Origin: Anaerolineales bacterium
GTDB taxonomy: Bacteria; Chloroflexota; Anaerolineae; Promineifilales; Promineifilaceae
Length of the DNA stretch: 42,610 nucleotides
Assembly (NCBI GenBank): GCA_011524645.1
Contig: WTJY01000106.1
Coordinates: forward strand, 1 to 42,610
Direction: 5' to 3'
Under the pieces are notes generated by a model, which saw nothing but the letters and a program-made list of their open reading frames with translations, was not told the origin of the DNA and searched no databases. Below, one piece after another: positions 27,011 through 35,956 of this stretch. The first letter of the stretch is position 1. The number at the start of each line of letters is the position of its first letter. A program made the translations under genes and the position numbers.

Positions 27011-30000
27011 TTACCGTGGTGAAATTTCGATTTCTGTATAGTCCGCATGGAAGAGCTGGCTGAGTTCTTGGACGGTGATACGTAATGCGGTTTCGATGGT
27101 AACCGCACTTTGAATTTTACGGGTGATCTCATTGACAAGGCGTTCTCGTTCCGCTTGACGGTTGGCCTCTTCAAACAAAATCGCATTTTGCATACCGATA
27201 CCGATATAGTTGGTAATACCGGTTAAGAGGGGCAGGTCATCGGCCGTGTGTCGCCCTGCTTCATAGCTTTGTAAAGACATGACCATCGCTAGCGTTTCTC
27301 CGATATAGATCGGAAGGAAGATCATAGAATGTGTTTGATCAAGGCCGGATCGACCGTATGTATTGTCGGTTTGTGGGTTTTGCATCAGGAGCGGTTGACC
27401 GGTTTCCACGACTTGGCTGAGATAAGTCGTTTTACTTAGCTCGATATGGGGTAAGGTGAAGTAGTCACCAGATTCATATGCGAGTAGTGGATAAACGTAA
27501 TCCCCGACGATATTGTCGAAAGTTAGTACATCGAAGTCATATATTTTTTGAAGTTCATTTAAGATCTGGTGCAACAATTCTTCTTTGTTGAGCTGGCCAG
27601 AAACGCTTTGTGTTAGATTGTTGATCGCCTGTAATTCTTGGGCGCGTAATTGAGCTTGTTCTGCGAGTCTCAGGTTATCAAGATGTTGCCCTAAGCGTTC
27701 GGCAACGATCTCGATAAAGGCGACTGTATCTTCATCCGTATTCTCTTCGATACCTAGTTCGAGCTGACCGATCGTTTCCCCATAAATTTCAATGTGTTTG
27801 TTTAAGGGGTGTGAATCCTTTTCATGACTCGAATGGTTGAGCGCATCTAGGCTTTCACTGTCGAAGACATAGCTTATTTCGCCTGTACCATTTTGGTCAC
27901 GCAGATAATCATCCCAGCCTTCGGCCGTAAGGCGACGGGTGATGTTTTGTAGTTCATCGAGAGCTTCGGCCGTTTGCTGCTCATTTCGTTCATTTTGAAT
28001 AGCGAGTGCGATTTGTTCAGCCAATGTTGTTTGGATACGAATATCTTCTTCTGAGAAGTAGTTTGCTTGGTTCGCTTGGATGTTAAGCACGCCAAGAAGA
28101 TGCTCTCCTGTAATGAGTGGGATCGCCATCGATGCCCGTGAATCTGGAAGGAGAGGGTTGGGAAGATAGTTCGGTGTCGCTTGTAAGTCATCCAGGATGA
28201 TCGCTTTTTTTGTTCGGGCTACGCGAGCAACCAACGATAATTCGTCGTCTATGGGGATTTGATACCCTTGACTGACGAGCTCGCGGCCGACTTCACCTGC
28301 CCCTGTATCCAAAATCAAGAGATTCCCTGTTTCATTCATGAGATACAGATTGGCATGATATAAGTTAAAGCTAGAAGTAATGAGGTTGACCGCTTCTGGT
28401 AAGAATGCATGTAGTTCGGCCGTTGAAGACACAGCACGACTCAAACGAATCAAAATATCTAATTCGGCCGCGCGTTTTTCAAAAATTTCATTTGCTTTTT
28501 GTCGATCAGTGATGTCTTGGAATGTCCCTAAGACCCCTATTACCTCACCATCTGTATCATGAATTGGAATTTTATTGGTTTCAATTTTAATCTGGCTTCC
28601 ATTTGCATGATTCATCGTATGGACCAGATTAAGTTCAGCTTGATTGTTGCGCATGACCCGCTGGTCAGACTCCATAATTTCATCGGTTTCAGCTTGACCC
28701 CAGAGAAGCTCTTGATTGGTTTTCCCGAGAATTTCGTCAACTGGTAAACCTGCTAGGTCAGCATAGTATTTATTTAGTCCGAGAAAACGACCTTGGCGGT
28801 CTTTCCAAAATACAGCAAGTGGGAGCTGATTTAAGAGGAGTTCTTGGAATTGTTGTGTATTTTTTAATTGCTCTGCTTGTGCTTGTAAAAGATGTTGCGC
28901 GTCAATTCGTGCTGTGATATCTCGATAGGTTCCCAAAATCCCGATGACTTGCCCATCCTTATCTTGCAGTGGGATCTTGTTGGTTTCGAGCCAGGCTTGT
29001 TTGCCATCTGCTTGTAATTGGGGTTCAATGATACCGATTTCGGCTTGATTGGCGGCCATAATGCGTTGGTCCGTGGCGATAAAGAAGTCAGATTCTTCCT
29101 TCTTCCAAGGCATATCATAATCGGTTTTGCCGATTAACTCAGCGACGTTCATCCCTCCATCTTGAGCGAACTGTTTGTTCGCTCCCAAATAGCGGCTGGC
29201 CGTATCTTTCCAGAAGATAGCATCTGGGATTGTGTTGATAATTAGGGTTAATAAATTGCGACTTTGCTCAAGTTCGGCCGTTTTTCTTTCGACTAGTTCT
29301 TGTTGTGTTTTTTCTGCACTGATGCATCGTGAGACACCGACAGTTAAGATGACATTGCCATTTTGATCAAAAATAGGGGATTTGATGGTATGGAATGGCT
29401 CGACAACGCCATCATGTCTCGTGACCGGTTCTTCTGGTATGTCTAGAACTTTACCAGTTGAAAAGACATATTCATCATCTTGGACATATTGTAATGTATA
29501 GTCCGGTTCGTTAAATGGGGCGTCGATCATGTCTTGAAGCTGATCGTTTGTCATGTCATAGTAGTCACGAAACGCTTTGTTTGCCCAGAAAATGGCTGAC
29601 TTTTCTTTCTTGACCAATACCATGTCGGTGATGGCATCTAGGATTTGTTGATATGTTTGCTCGTTTTGCTGGGATTGTTCGAGGAGTGTTTGAGCAACGG
29701 CCGATTGTTGTTGGTAATTGAGGTTTTTGACGATTTGATTTGCGATCGTTTGTAAGCTTTTGATTTCCGTTTCTGACACGGCTTTGCTTGTTTCCGCTAC
29801 CACACTCAAGCTACCGATTACATACTCATCGTTAATGAGTAGGGGGATGCCTACAAAGAAATCTTGCCCATCGATCGCTAATGAAGACCGTTCGTCATCG
29901 CTTGTATTGGTAATAATAAGCGGTTTGGCTCCTTGAAGAACATATGCATCGAGCGTGTCTTGGCGGGAGCGGGGTTCGATTTGACCGAGCCCAATCGTGG

Positions 30001-30178
30001 CATAATAGCTGACCGTTTCTTGAGAAACTAAGCTGATATATGCCCCTGAGGCGTTGCAGATATCGGCCGCTAGTTGAGTCAAATCATGTAAATCAGACTC
30101 TATCGTCGAGGTAAACGCATCATACTGTTTGACAATGCTTAGGCGTGTACCTTCATTTTCTGGAATCGGTATGTTCAT
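27011..30178 (-). CDS. Kinase-less GAF/PAS sensor protein (1055 aa)
   Basis: A soluble protein with GAF (10-155), PAS (170-290), two near-identical-style PAS domains (305-425 and 440-560, both with FWKD, LG-x-N and GKT motifs as in PAS 5 of the giant kinase), GAF (565-735), G-W-x2-Y module (742-840), GAF (845-1000), and the shared tail (1002-1055). The PAS copies suggest domain exchange among genes of the run. I chose ATG 30178 with AGAGAG upstream. GTG 30196 in the same frame is an alternative that adds six residues and has AAGG upstream. No output domain is seen. Confidence 0.9.
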   Translation of the reverse strand: MNIPIPENEGTRLSIVKQYDAFTSTIESDLHDLTQLAADICNASGAYISLVSQETVSYYATIGLGQIEPRSRQDTLDAYVLQGAKPLIITNTSDDERSSLAIDGQDFFVGIPLLINDEYVIGSLSVVAETSKAVSETEIKSLQTIANQIVKNLNYQQQSAVAQTLLEQSQQNEQTYQQILDAITDMVLVKKEKSAIFWANKAFRDYYDMTNDQLQDMIDAPFNEPDYTLQYVQDDEYVFSTGKVLDIPEEPVTRHDGVVEPFHTIKSPIFDQNGNVILTVGVSRCISAEKTQQELVERKTAELEQSRNLLTLIINTIPDAIFWKDTASRYLGANKQFAQDGGMNVAELIGKTDYDMPWKKEESDFFIATDQRIMAANQAEIGIIEPQLQADGKQAWLETNKIPLQDKDGQVIGILGTYRDITARIDAQHLLQAQAEQLKNTQQFQELLLNQLPLAVFWKDRQGRFLGLNKYYADLAGLPVDEILGKTNQELLWGQAETDEIMESDQRVMRNNQAELNLVHTMNHANGSQIKIETNKIPIHDTDGEVIGVLGTFQDITDRQKANEIFEKRAAELDILIRLSRAVSSTAELHAFLPEAVNLITSSFNLYHANLYLMNETGNLLILDTGAGEVGRELVSQGYQIPIDDELSLVARVARTKKAIILDDLQATPNYLPNPLLPDSRASMAIPLITGEHLLGVLNIQANQANYFSEEDIRIQTTLAEQIALAIQNERNEQQTAEALDELQNITRRLTAEGWDDYLRDQNGTGEISYVFDSESLDALNHSSHEKDSHPLNKHIEIYGETIGQLELGIEENTDEDTVAFIEIVAERLGQHLDNLRLAEQAQLRAQELQAINNLTQSVSGQLNKEELLHQILNELQKIYDFDVLTFDNIVGDYVYPLLAYESGDYFTLPHIELSKTTYLSQVVETGQPLLMQNPQTDNTYGRSGLDQTHSMIFLPIYIGETLAMVMSLQSYEAGRHTADDLPLLTGITNYIGIGMQNAILFEEANRQAERERLVNEITRKIQSAVTIETALRITVQELSQLFHADYTEIEISPR

Positions 30179-30200
30179 ATCAAATCTCTCTAACACTCAA

Positions 30201-33200
30201 TTAGCCTTGTCCCTTACTGATATTTGGGCGTTGTAAACGGATACGGGCTTTGCGTAACTTGAGCGTTTTGCTTAGCTCTTGAACGGTCGTTTGTAGCGCT
30301 TTGTCTACACTGACTGTGCCTTGAATTTTTTGTGTAATGTCATTGAGTAGTTGCTCATGTTGGGCACGTTGTGCGGTTTGTTGTAACTGCTCAATACTGT
30401 CTATGGTTGTAGATACTTGGGCGGCCAGACCGACAAACAGACGGTATTCACGGTTGGTAAAGTCGATTACATTGTTCCATTGGAAGGTGATGATCCCGAC
30501 CCATCTGGCACCGATTGTTAATGGGATGATGGCGAAAGATTTTATGCCGAGATTTTGTAAGAGGCTTACAAAAGTTTGATCATCTTTTGTTAGTTCATGC
30601 GTTTCGATGTTATTAATAAGATGGATTTTGTTGTGATTTTCAGTCCAGTGGGCGACCGAGGGCGTTTGTTTTTGGTCTAAAATCGTTCCTACCGGAATAC
30701 GTGTTTGTTGGTCGTGAGGGCGCCAAACATTGACGATACGTACCCCTTGTATTTCCTGCTGCGCGTTATAGGTGATTTTCCAATAGGCGGAACCACTGAC
30801 ATTTGCTAATAGTCCAAGTGTCTCTACAAACGATTCCATTACATTTTCGATCGTATTGGCGCGGTTGAAGCTGATACTGGCATTGTACAGATTTTCTGTT
30901 TCGGCCAAGATCTCTTGGGTTTGTAGGAAAAGCTGCGCGTTGCGTAGACCGATCCCGATACTGCCACCAAGCGTTTGCAAGAGTTTTTGATCCGCGAGCG
31001 TAAATTGCCTTTTTTCTGCTCTGTTTTGGAGCGTGATTACCCCCAATACATCGTGGCCTGCCGTTAAGGGAACGCCGAGAATAGAGAAGTCATCTTGCTG
31101 GGGCAGGGTATCGGTGAAGCGAACGATTGCACCCATTTCTGATACCTTTTGCCGATTGATAGGCTCTAGGAGGATTGGCTTTTTCGATTCAATAATCTTC
31201 CAGCTAAGTCCGTCACCACGTTTTACCGGCTCTGTTTGGCGCAGTTCAATATCCCCTTTTTCATCTTCGATAAGGATAAGGGGAAACTCTAAAAATCTTT
31301 GGTTCGCACTCACGAGCCCGATGGTGACAGAGTCTGAGCTAAACGATTTATGGATAACATGCCCAACTTGGTGAATGAGTTGTTCTAGATCGAGGTTCGC
31401 TTTTACGACATCATTGATTTGATTGATTACGCTCAATTCAAGAACCCTCTGCTCGGTTTGTTCGGCTAAGCGAAGTGTTTCAATGTGTGTGCTGAGGCTT
31501 TGGGCAACGGCTGTGATGATTTCATTTGATGCTTCTTGCGAAACTTCCGTTTCGCTGGTCGAGATTTCCCCGATCGGTTCCCCTTGAATCACCAACGATT
31601 TGACATTGTAACGAGCATCCGCTTTTTGCGTATCGCTATTGTCACGGATGTTACGGCCGTCATACATATAGCCAGCTCGTTTGGTGGCCGATGAATTGAG
31701 ATAGCTGTCCCAGTTGTCTCGTGTTAGCTTGCGTAATGATTGTTCTGCTTCACGACGAAAGCGGTTCGCGTCATTGAGGAGACGTAAATTTTCGATTTTT
31801 TGTGCGACTTGGCTTGCAATCGCTTGTACCAGTTCTCCGTCCTCTTCTGACCACGAAAAGTCAGGGTCATTTTCAATTTGAATGACGCCTACTTCTGCTC
31901 CGGAAACAGTGATAGGGGCGGCATAGACAATGCTATTGAGCGTATCCGCTTGATAGCTGATTTTAGGGGCGACATCTGCTAGATTGTAGCTATACCGCAA
32001 CCGATCCCCTTCTTCGACCGAGTCTAGGAAGGATTGCCAGCCGATTTGGGTTAGACGTCGTGCCTGCGCTGTGATTTCTTCTTGTGTTCGTTGCAATTGA
32101 ACAAAAAGGTTCGCATTTTCAATCGCGACCGCTAATTGGCTGGCGATCGTTTCGAATACATATTTGTTTTCTTCTGAAAGTCCCCCAACTTCATCGCTTT
32201 GCAGATTCAAGACACCGATGAGTCGCTCGCTGACGATCATCGGGACCGCTAATTCTGAGCGGGTACTTATGAGCAATGTATTGGGCTTGAATAGACTAGA
32301 TTGCGCGCGCGTGTCTTCTTCTAGGACCGTTTCTCGTCGCTGTGCGGCCGAGCCATTAATCGAATCGATGCCGATAGCTAAGCGGTGTCCCTGTTGAATT
32401 AGCTTTTGCCCGACTTCCCCCGCACTTGCTTTGAGTGCTAGGTTCCGGCCGGTTGAGTCTGTTAGGTAAATTTGTGTGTGGTAAAGGCTAAATGATTTTT
32501 TGATAATACCGACAGCTTTAATTAAAAGCTCTTCTAAGTCGCGGATTTGTGAAATTTGTGTCCCTACATCGGCCGCTAATTCTAAGTTTCGTGTTCGTTT
32601 TGAAACCAATATTTCTAAATTTGTTTGTGCTCTATTTAGTGATTCATTGACCTTTTGTAGATTGGTTTGGGTTAGCCAGAGTACATTGGTCCCTGCACGA
32701 AGCAAGACCCCCATAAAGATGAAATTAATCGTAGCCACAACCGCGTATAGGACCGGTTCAGTTAAGTCTGTATCGTTTGCTGGGAGTAATCCTTGGGATT
32801 GGCCCACGTAAATAGCCACGCTTGCCGCACTAAAAATGATAGCCGCGATAACAGCGGCGCTCCCATTGATGACTAGCCCCGTCATCAAAATCATCGATGC
32901 GAATGAAACGATACCTATGCCTGTTAAGTTGATAGACGTGATGGCGATGCTGGCGATTAAGGTGAGACCCAAAGATAAGATCGTACCCCTGGCCGCGATA
33001 TTTAGGTGACCTAAGCGATAAACCACATAATTGGTACTCAAGGCGACAAGAATGGATAAGGGGATCAAGGCTTGCTGTGACTGTTCGCTGGAGACGAAAA
33101 GCAAGCTGACTAAAGAGATCACACTTGCGGTAATACTGATTATTAAGACAATGTTAAGTAATCCCGATCGTTGCTGATTTACGAGTGAATCGTAAAAAAC

Positions 33201-33263
33201 CGGCTTTAGATAGTTGCGGATACCTTGAAAAATCGCTGTGGATTGCTCTTGATTTTGTTCCAT
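30201..33263 (-). CDS. Membrane multi-GAF sensor protein (1020 aa)
   Basis: Five or six membrane helices (about 33-57, 64-84, 92-112, 114-150 possibly two, 168-192) are followed by a coiled coil (195-230), GAF (230-390), two G-W-x2-Y-type modules in tandem (400-497 with GWQSF, and 505-600 with NWDSY), GAF (605-780), GAF (785-960) and the shared tail (962-1020). There is no extracytoplasmic domain of size, so the helices may sense the membrane state or only anchor the protein. No kinase domain. It is the only protein here with two modules of the G-W type. Confidence 0.9.
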   Translation of the reverse strand: MEQNQEQSTAIFQGIRNYLKPVFYDSLVNQQRSGLLNIVLIISITASVISLVSLLFVSSEQSQQALIPLSILVALSTNYVVYRLGHLNIAARGTILSLGLTLIASIAITSINLTGIGIVSFASMILMTGLVINGSAAVIAAIIFSAASVAIYVGQSQGLLPANDTDLTEPVLYAVVATINFIFMGVLLRAGTNVLWLTQTNLQKVNESLNRAQTNLEILVSKRTRNLELAADVGTQISQIRDLEELLIKAVGIIKKSFSLYHTQIYLTDSTGRNLALKASAGEVGQKLIQQGHRLAIGIDSINGSAAQRRETVLEEDTRAQSSLFKPNTLLISTRSELAVPMIVSERLIGVLNLQSDEVGGLSEENKYVFETIASQLAVAIENANLFVQLQRTQEEITAQARRLTQIGWQSFLDSVEEGDRLRYSYNLADVAPKISYQADTLNSIVYAAPITVSGAEVGVIQIENDPDFSWSEEDGELVQAIASQVAQKIENLRLLNDANRFRREAEQSLRKLTRDNWDSYLNSSATKRAGYMYDGRNIRDNSDTQKADARYNVKSLVIQGEPIGEISTSETEVSQEASNEIITAVAQSLSTHIETLRLAEQTEQRVLELSVINQINDVVKANLDLEQLIHQVGHVIHKSFSSDSVTIGLVSANQRFLEFPLILIEDEKGDIELRQTEPVKRGDGLSWKIIESKKPILLEPINRQKVSEMGAIVRFTDTLPQQDDFSILGVPLTAGHDVLGVITLQNRAEKRQFTLADQKLLQTLGGSIGIGLRNAQLFLQTQEILAETENLYNASISFNRANTIENVMESFVETLGLLANVSGSAYWKITYNAQQEIQGVRIVNVWRPHDQQTRIPVGTILDQKQTPSVAHWTENHNKIHLINNIETHELTKDDQTFVSLLQNLGIKSFAIIPLTIGARWVGIITFQWNNVIDFTNREYRLFVGLAAQVSTTIDSIEQLQQTAQRAQHEQLLNDITQKIQGTVSVDKALQTTVQELSKTLKLRKARIRLQRPNISKGQG

Positions 33264-33276
33264 AATATTTCTTGGT

Positions 33277-34602
33277 TTACTTAACAGGTCTATCGTTTTT
33301 TAGTCCTAGATTGATATGGACTTTAGATGATTTTGTAAATTCGCCAATTGCGGACGCTGCTGTTTCCAGAACCTCTTCAAACGTATCCGCGTCTTGAATC
33401 GCTTGGTTTACCTCTGTTAGCCATTGCCCTTGTTGGATTTTTCGTTGCTCAAGCGCGTAACGACGCGCGTTGTTGATCGCTACACCCAACTGATTGGCGA
33501 CCGTTTCTAGCAAAAATAAATCATTTTGCGTCAAACTGCCTGATTGTGTTTGTTGCACATTGACGACCCCTAATACTTCCCCTTGGGAACGGATTGGGAC
33601 TGTGATTTCGGCTTGCATGTTGGGGCGAAGATGCGCCCAATCGTTTTCTTTGGGAATGCTGGGTGTATGCATACTTTGTTTCATTTTGCATACTTGATAA
33701 AGAGGGCTATCTTGATCGGTAATCGTTAAAGCATGTGGTGGTGATACATTTAGGTCCTGTGTTAGACCACTTTGCCATTGTAGCGTTTTCCCACCTTTGT
33801 CCCACAAATAGAGTTGAATTAGATCGAATAGTCGATTGTATTGCGTTTCTTGCAAAGTTAAATGGATTAATTCATTTTCATCTAAAATGTTTGAGATGCG
33901 GTATCCGATATTTGTACTAATCGTTAGTGCTTCACGTCTTTTTTGAACCCGATTCTCTTGTAAGCGCGCTTCCGCTTGTAACTCAGAGAGAAGCAGTTGT
34001 TGCTCCGCATAGGATTGCTGAATTTCTCGCTGTAGATAGTAAATAGCATAACTGGTAATACCAACTGAGAAAGTGAAACTAATGCTGATACGTATGCCCT
34101 GTCGCGGGCTAACGAGAAGGTCGATCTGCTCGGGGGAGACGAGTTCGTTAAAGCTTCCGTTGCTTTGTGCGATGCCGATACTCAAAATTGTGAGACATGT
34201 AATGATGGTTCCGGCGATACCGTTGCGCAAGCCGCCGATTAAGTAGACAAGTAGCATCCAGATAATTAAGGTTGTGCGCCCATTTGAGACCAACCCTTCT
34301 TGCGCCAGAATAACAAGGCTTGCAAGGTACAACATGCTTAAAAAGATGAAAGAGCGCTTGTTTTTGAGAGTTTGGGGCCGCAAGAACATTAGCCACATGC
34401 TCGCGACGAGTATGAGCGCAAATATGAATGCGTTACGATTTAATTCGATGCTGTTAACAACATTGTTAATGAGTTGGAGTGTTATAGATAGGGTTAAGCC
34501 GATCGCGAGAACACCATAAAAGTGAGTGACTAGTCGTGCTCGACTTTCGGCTAATAGACCGGTGTTGTTTTGCTGGAAGATTGATATGTCAGTCAAAATC
34601 AT
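33277..34602 (-). CDS. Membrane GAF protein (441 aa)
   Basis: Six predicted membrane helices (about 28-48, 57-74, 83-101, 109-125, 127-146, 168-190), a coiled coil (190-225), one GAF domain (228-380) and a weak version of the shared tail (385-441). No output domain. The start ATG 34602 overlaps the stop of the upstream gene by four bases (ATGA), and its GGAGGAG ribosome site lies in the last codons of that gene, so the pair is translationally coupled. It resembles its upstream neighbour in length and layout and is probably a distant paralogue. Confidence 0.88.
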   Translation of the reverse strand: MILTDISIFQQNNTGLLAESRARLVTHFYGVLAIGLTLSITLQLINNVVNSIELNRNAFIFALILVASMWLMFLRPQTLKNKRSFIFLSMLYLASLVILAQEGLVSNGRTTLIIWMLLVYLIGGLRNGIAGTIITCLTILSIGIAQSNGSFNELVSPEQIDLLVSPRQGIRISISFTFSVGITSYAIYYLQREIQQSYAEQQLLLSELQAEARLQENRVQKRREALTISTNIGYRISNILDENELIHLTLQETQYNRLFDLIQLYLWDKGGKTLQWQSGLTQDLNVSPPHALTITDQDSPLYQVCKMKQSMHTPSIPKENDWAHLRPNMQAEITVPIRSQGEVLGVVNVQQTQSGSLTQNDLFLLETVANQLGVAINNARRYALEQRKIQQGQWLTEVNQAIQDADTFEEVLETAASAIGEFTKSSKVHINLGLKNDRPVK

Positions 34603-35951
34603 TTTGTGGCTCCTCCGTTAGCATTTATTGTGTCGGTTACCTTTTTGAGGGCCGTTAAATCTAGTCCCGCATTGGTTTGCGTTGTTTTTAACTCTTGGCC
34701 GATCACCTCTACTACAACTTTTAGAGTTGTTTCTAAATCTGGCGAAAACTGAATTTTGCGTGTGGTTTCTTGCAGGATGGTCGATCTGTTTAATCTTTCT
34801 TGTGTTCTGGTGTAGATATCGGCATTTTGTAGGGCGATACCTAGCTGGAGCGCGATATTGGTCAGTAATTGCTCATCTTCATGATCTAAGTCGTAAGCGA
34901 CATTGTGTTGAATATCTAGCACACCTAGAACCTTGTTGCCACTAAGAATCGGGACGACAAGTTCTGATTTTGTCTCGGGTAGAAGCGGGTTGGCAACCCA
35001 ATCAATATCTTTGGTTACGTCATGGACTAAGATCGGCCGTTTTTCTCTGGCACAGCGGCCGAGCAACCCCCTAGATAGGGGGGTAGAATGATGCCCTAAG
35101 AGCAAGACGCTACCAGCTTCGCCCGTGCCACCACGAATGGCAAGTATTTGCTCTTTTTCATGCAATGTGTAAATCAGTACATGATAGTAGCCGAATGCAT
35201 GTTGTACCTGTTCGACCACCTCTGCCATAAGTCGTTCGGGATCTAGAATACTGGTTAGGGTTTGATTGATATGATTCATGATCGTCAGAACCTGTGTTTT
35301 CTCAGACACGATTCTTTCGAGCGAGTTGCGTTGCGTATCAATTTCCTTAATCAAGGTTTGTTGTTGCGTCAGAATTTGTAAAGCATCGCGTAGGATCAAG
35401 GTAAAGATGATGCTTACGATGAGCGATCCGACGATCCCTGCCAGAATGGATTGGCTCCATAATAAGGTGTTGTCCGGTGTGCGGACGAATAGGGGGGTGA
35501 GAATTTGTTGGTTAATGAGATAGCCGATTCCGATATGGATCAATACACTGCTAACGGCAACGGCCGTTCCGATACGGATTGTCGAAAGGCTGTAAGTCAG
35601 GGCGATAATGATGAGTAGCACGATCCGAGCCTCTCCGGTTAAGCCGAAAATGTAAAAGTCTGAAGCGGCAACCAAGGAAATTAGGACGATCGGAACACCG
35701 GCTCGTATCGGGTACGAAATATTTTCCTGCCAGCGAATGAACGCTACATTGACCAAGATGATGGACAAAAGCAACCCGATGGTGATAACTGATTGAGGAC
35801 CACCTTGTCCTTGAGCGATAAGCAGAATCGGGCTGATTACGCCAATTGTGGCCCCAGTTATGAGTACCCAGTGCATTCCGGCTAGTAATCGCTCTTGGCT
35901 TTGGTGAGATTGATATTCGAAAGAGTTAGAGAGTTGTGTCTTGTTTGCCAT
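34599..35951 (-). CDS. Membrane GAF protein (450 aa)
   Basis: Six predicted membrane helices (about 25-45, 55-73, 82-100, 108-125, 128-147, 165-188), a coiled coil (190-225), one well-kept GAF domain (228-380, with RGLLGRCAREKRPILVHDV and [18 protein letters not shown]), and the shared tail (382-435) with a short extension. No output domain. Its GAF closely resembles the GAF of the two Cache receptors upstream. AAGGAAA precedes ATG 35951. Confidence 0.88.
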   Translation of the reverse strand: MANKTQLSNSFEYQSHQSQERLLAGMHWVLITGATIGVISPILLIAQGQGGPQSVITIGLLLSIILVNVAFIRWQENISYPIRAGVPIVLISLVAASDFYIFGLTGEARIVLLIIIALTYSLSTIRIGTAVAVSSVLIHIGIGYLINQQILTPLFVRTPDNTLLWSQSILAGIVGSLIVSIIFTLILRDALQILTQQQTLIKEIDTQRNSLERIVSEKTQVLTIMNHINQTLTSILDPERLMAEVVEQVQHAFGYYHVLIYTLHEKEQILAIRGGTGEAGSVLLLGHHSTPLSRGLLGRCAREKRPILVHDVTKDIDWVANPLLPETKSELVVPILSGNKVLGVLDIQHNVAYDLDHEDEQLLTNIALQLGIALQNADIYTRTQERLNRSTILQETTRKIQFSPDLETTLKVVVEVIGQELKTTQTNAGLDLTALKKVTDTINANGGATK

Positions 35952-35956
35952 TTTCC

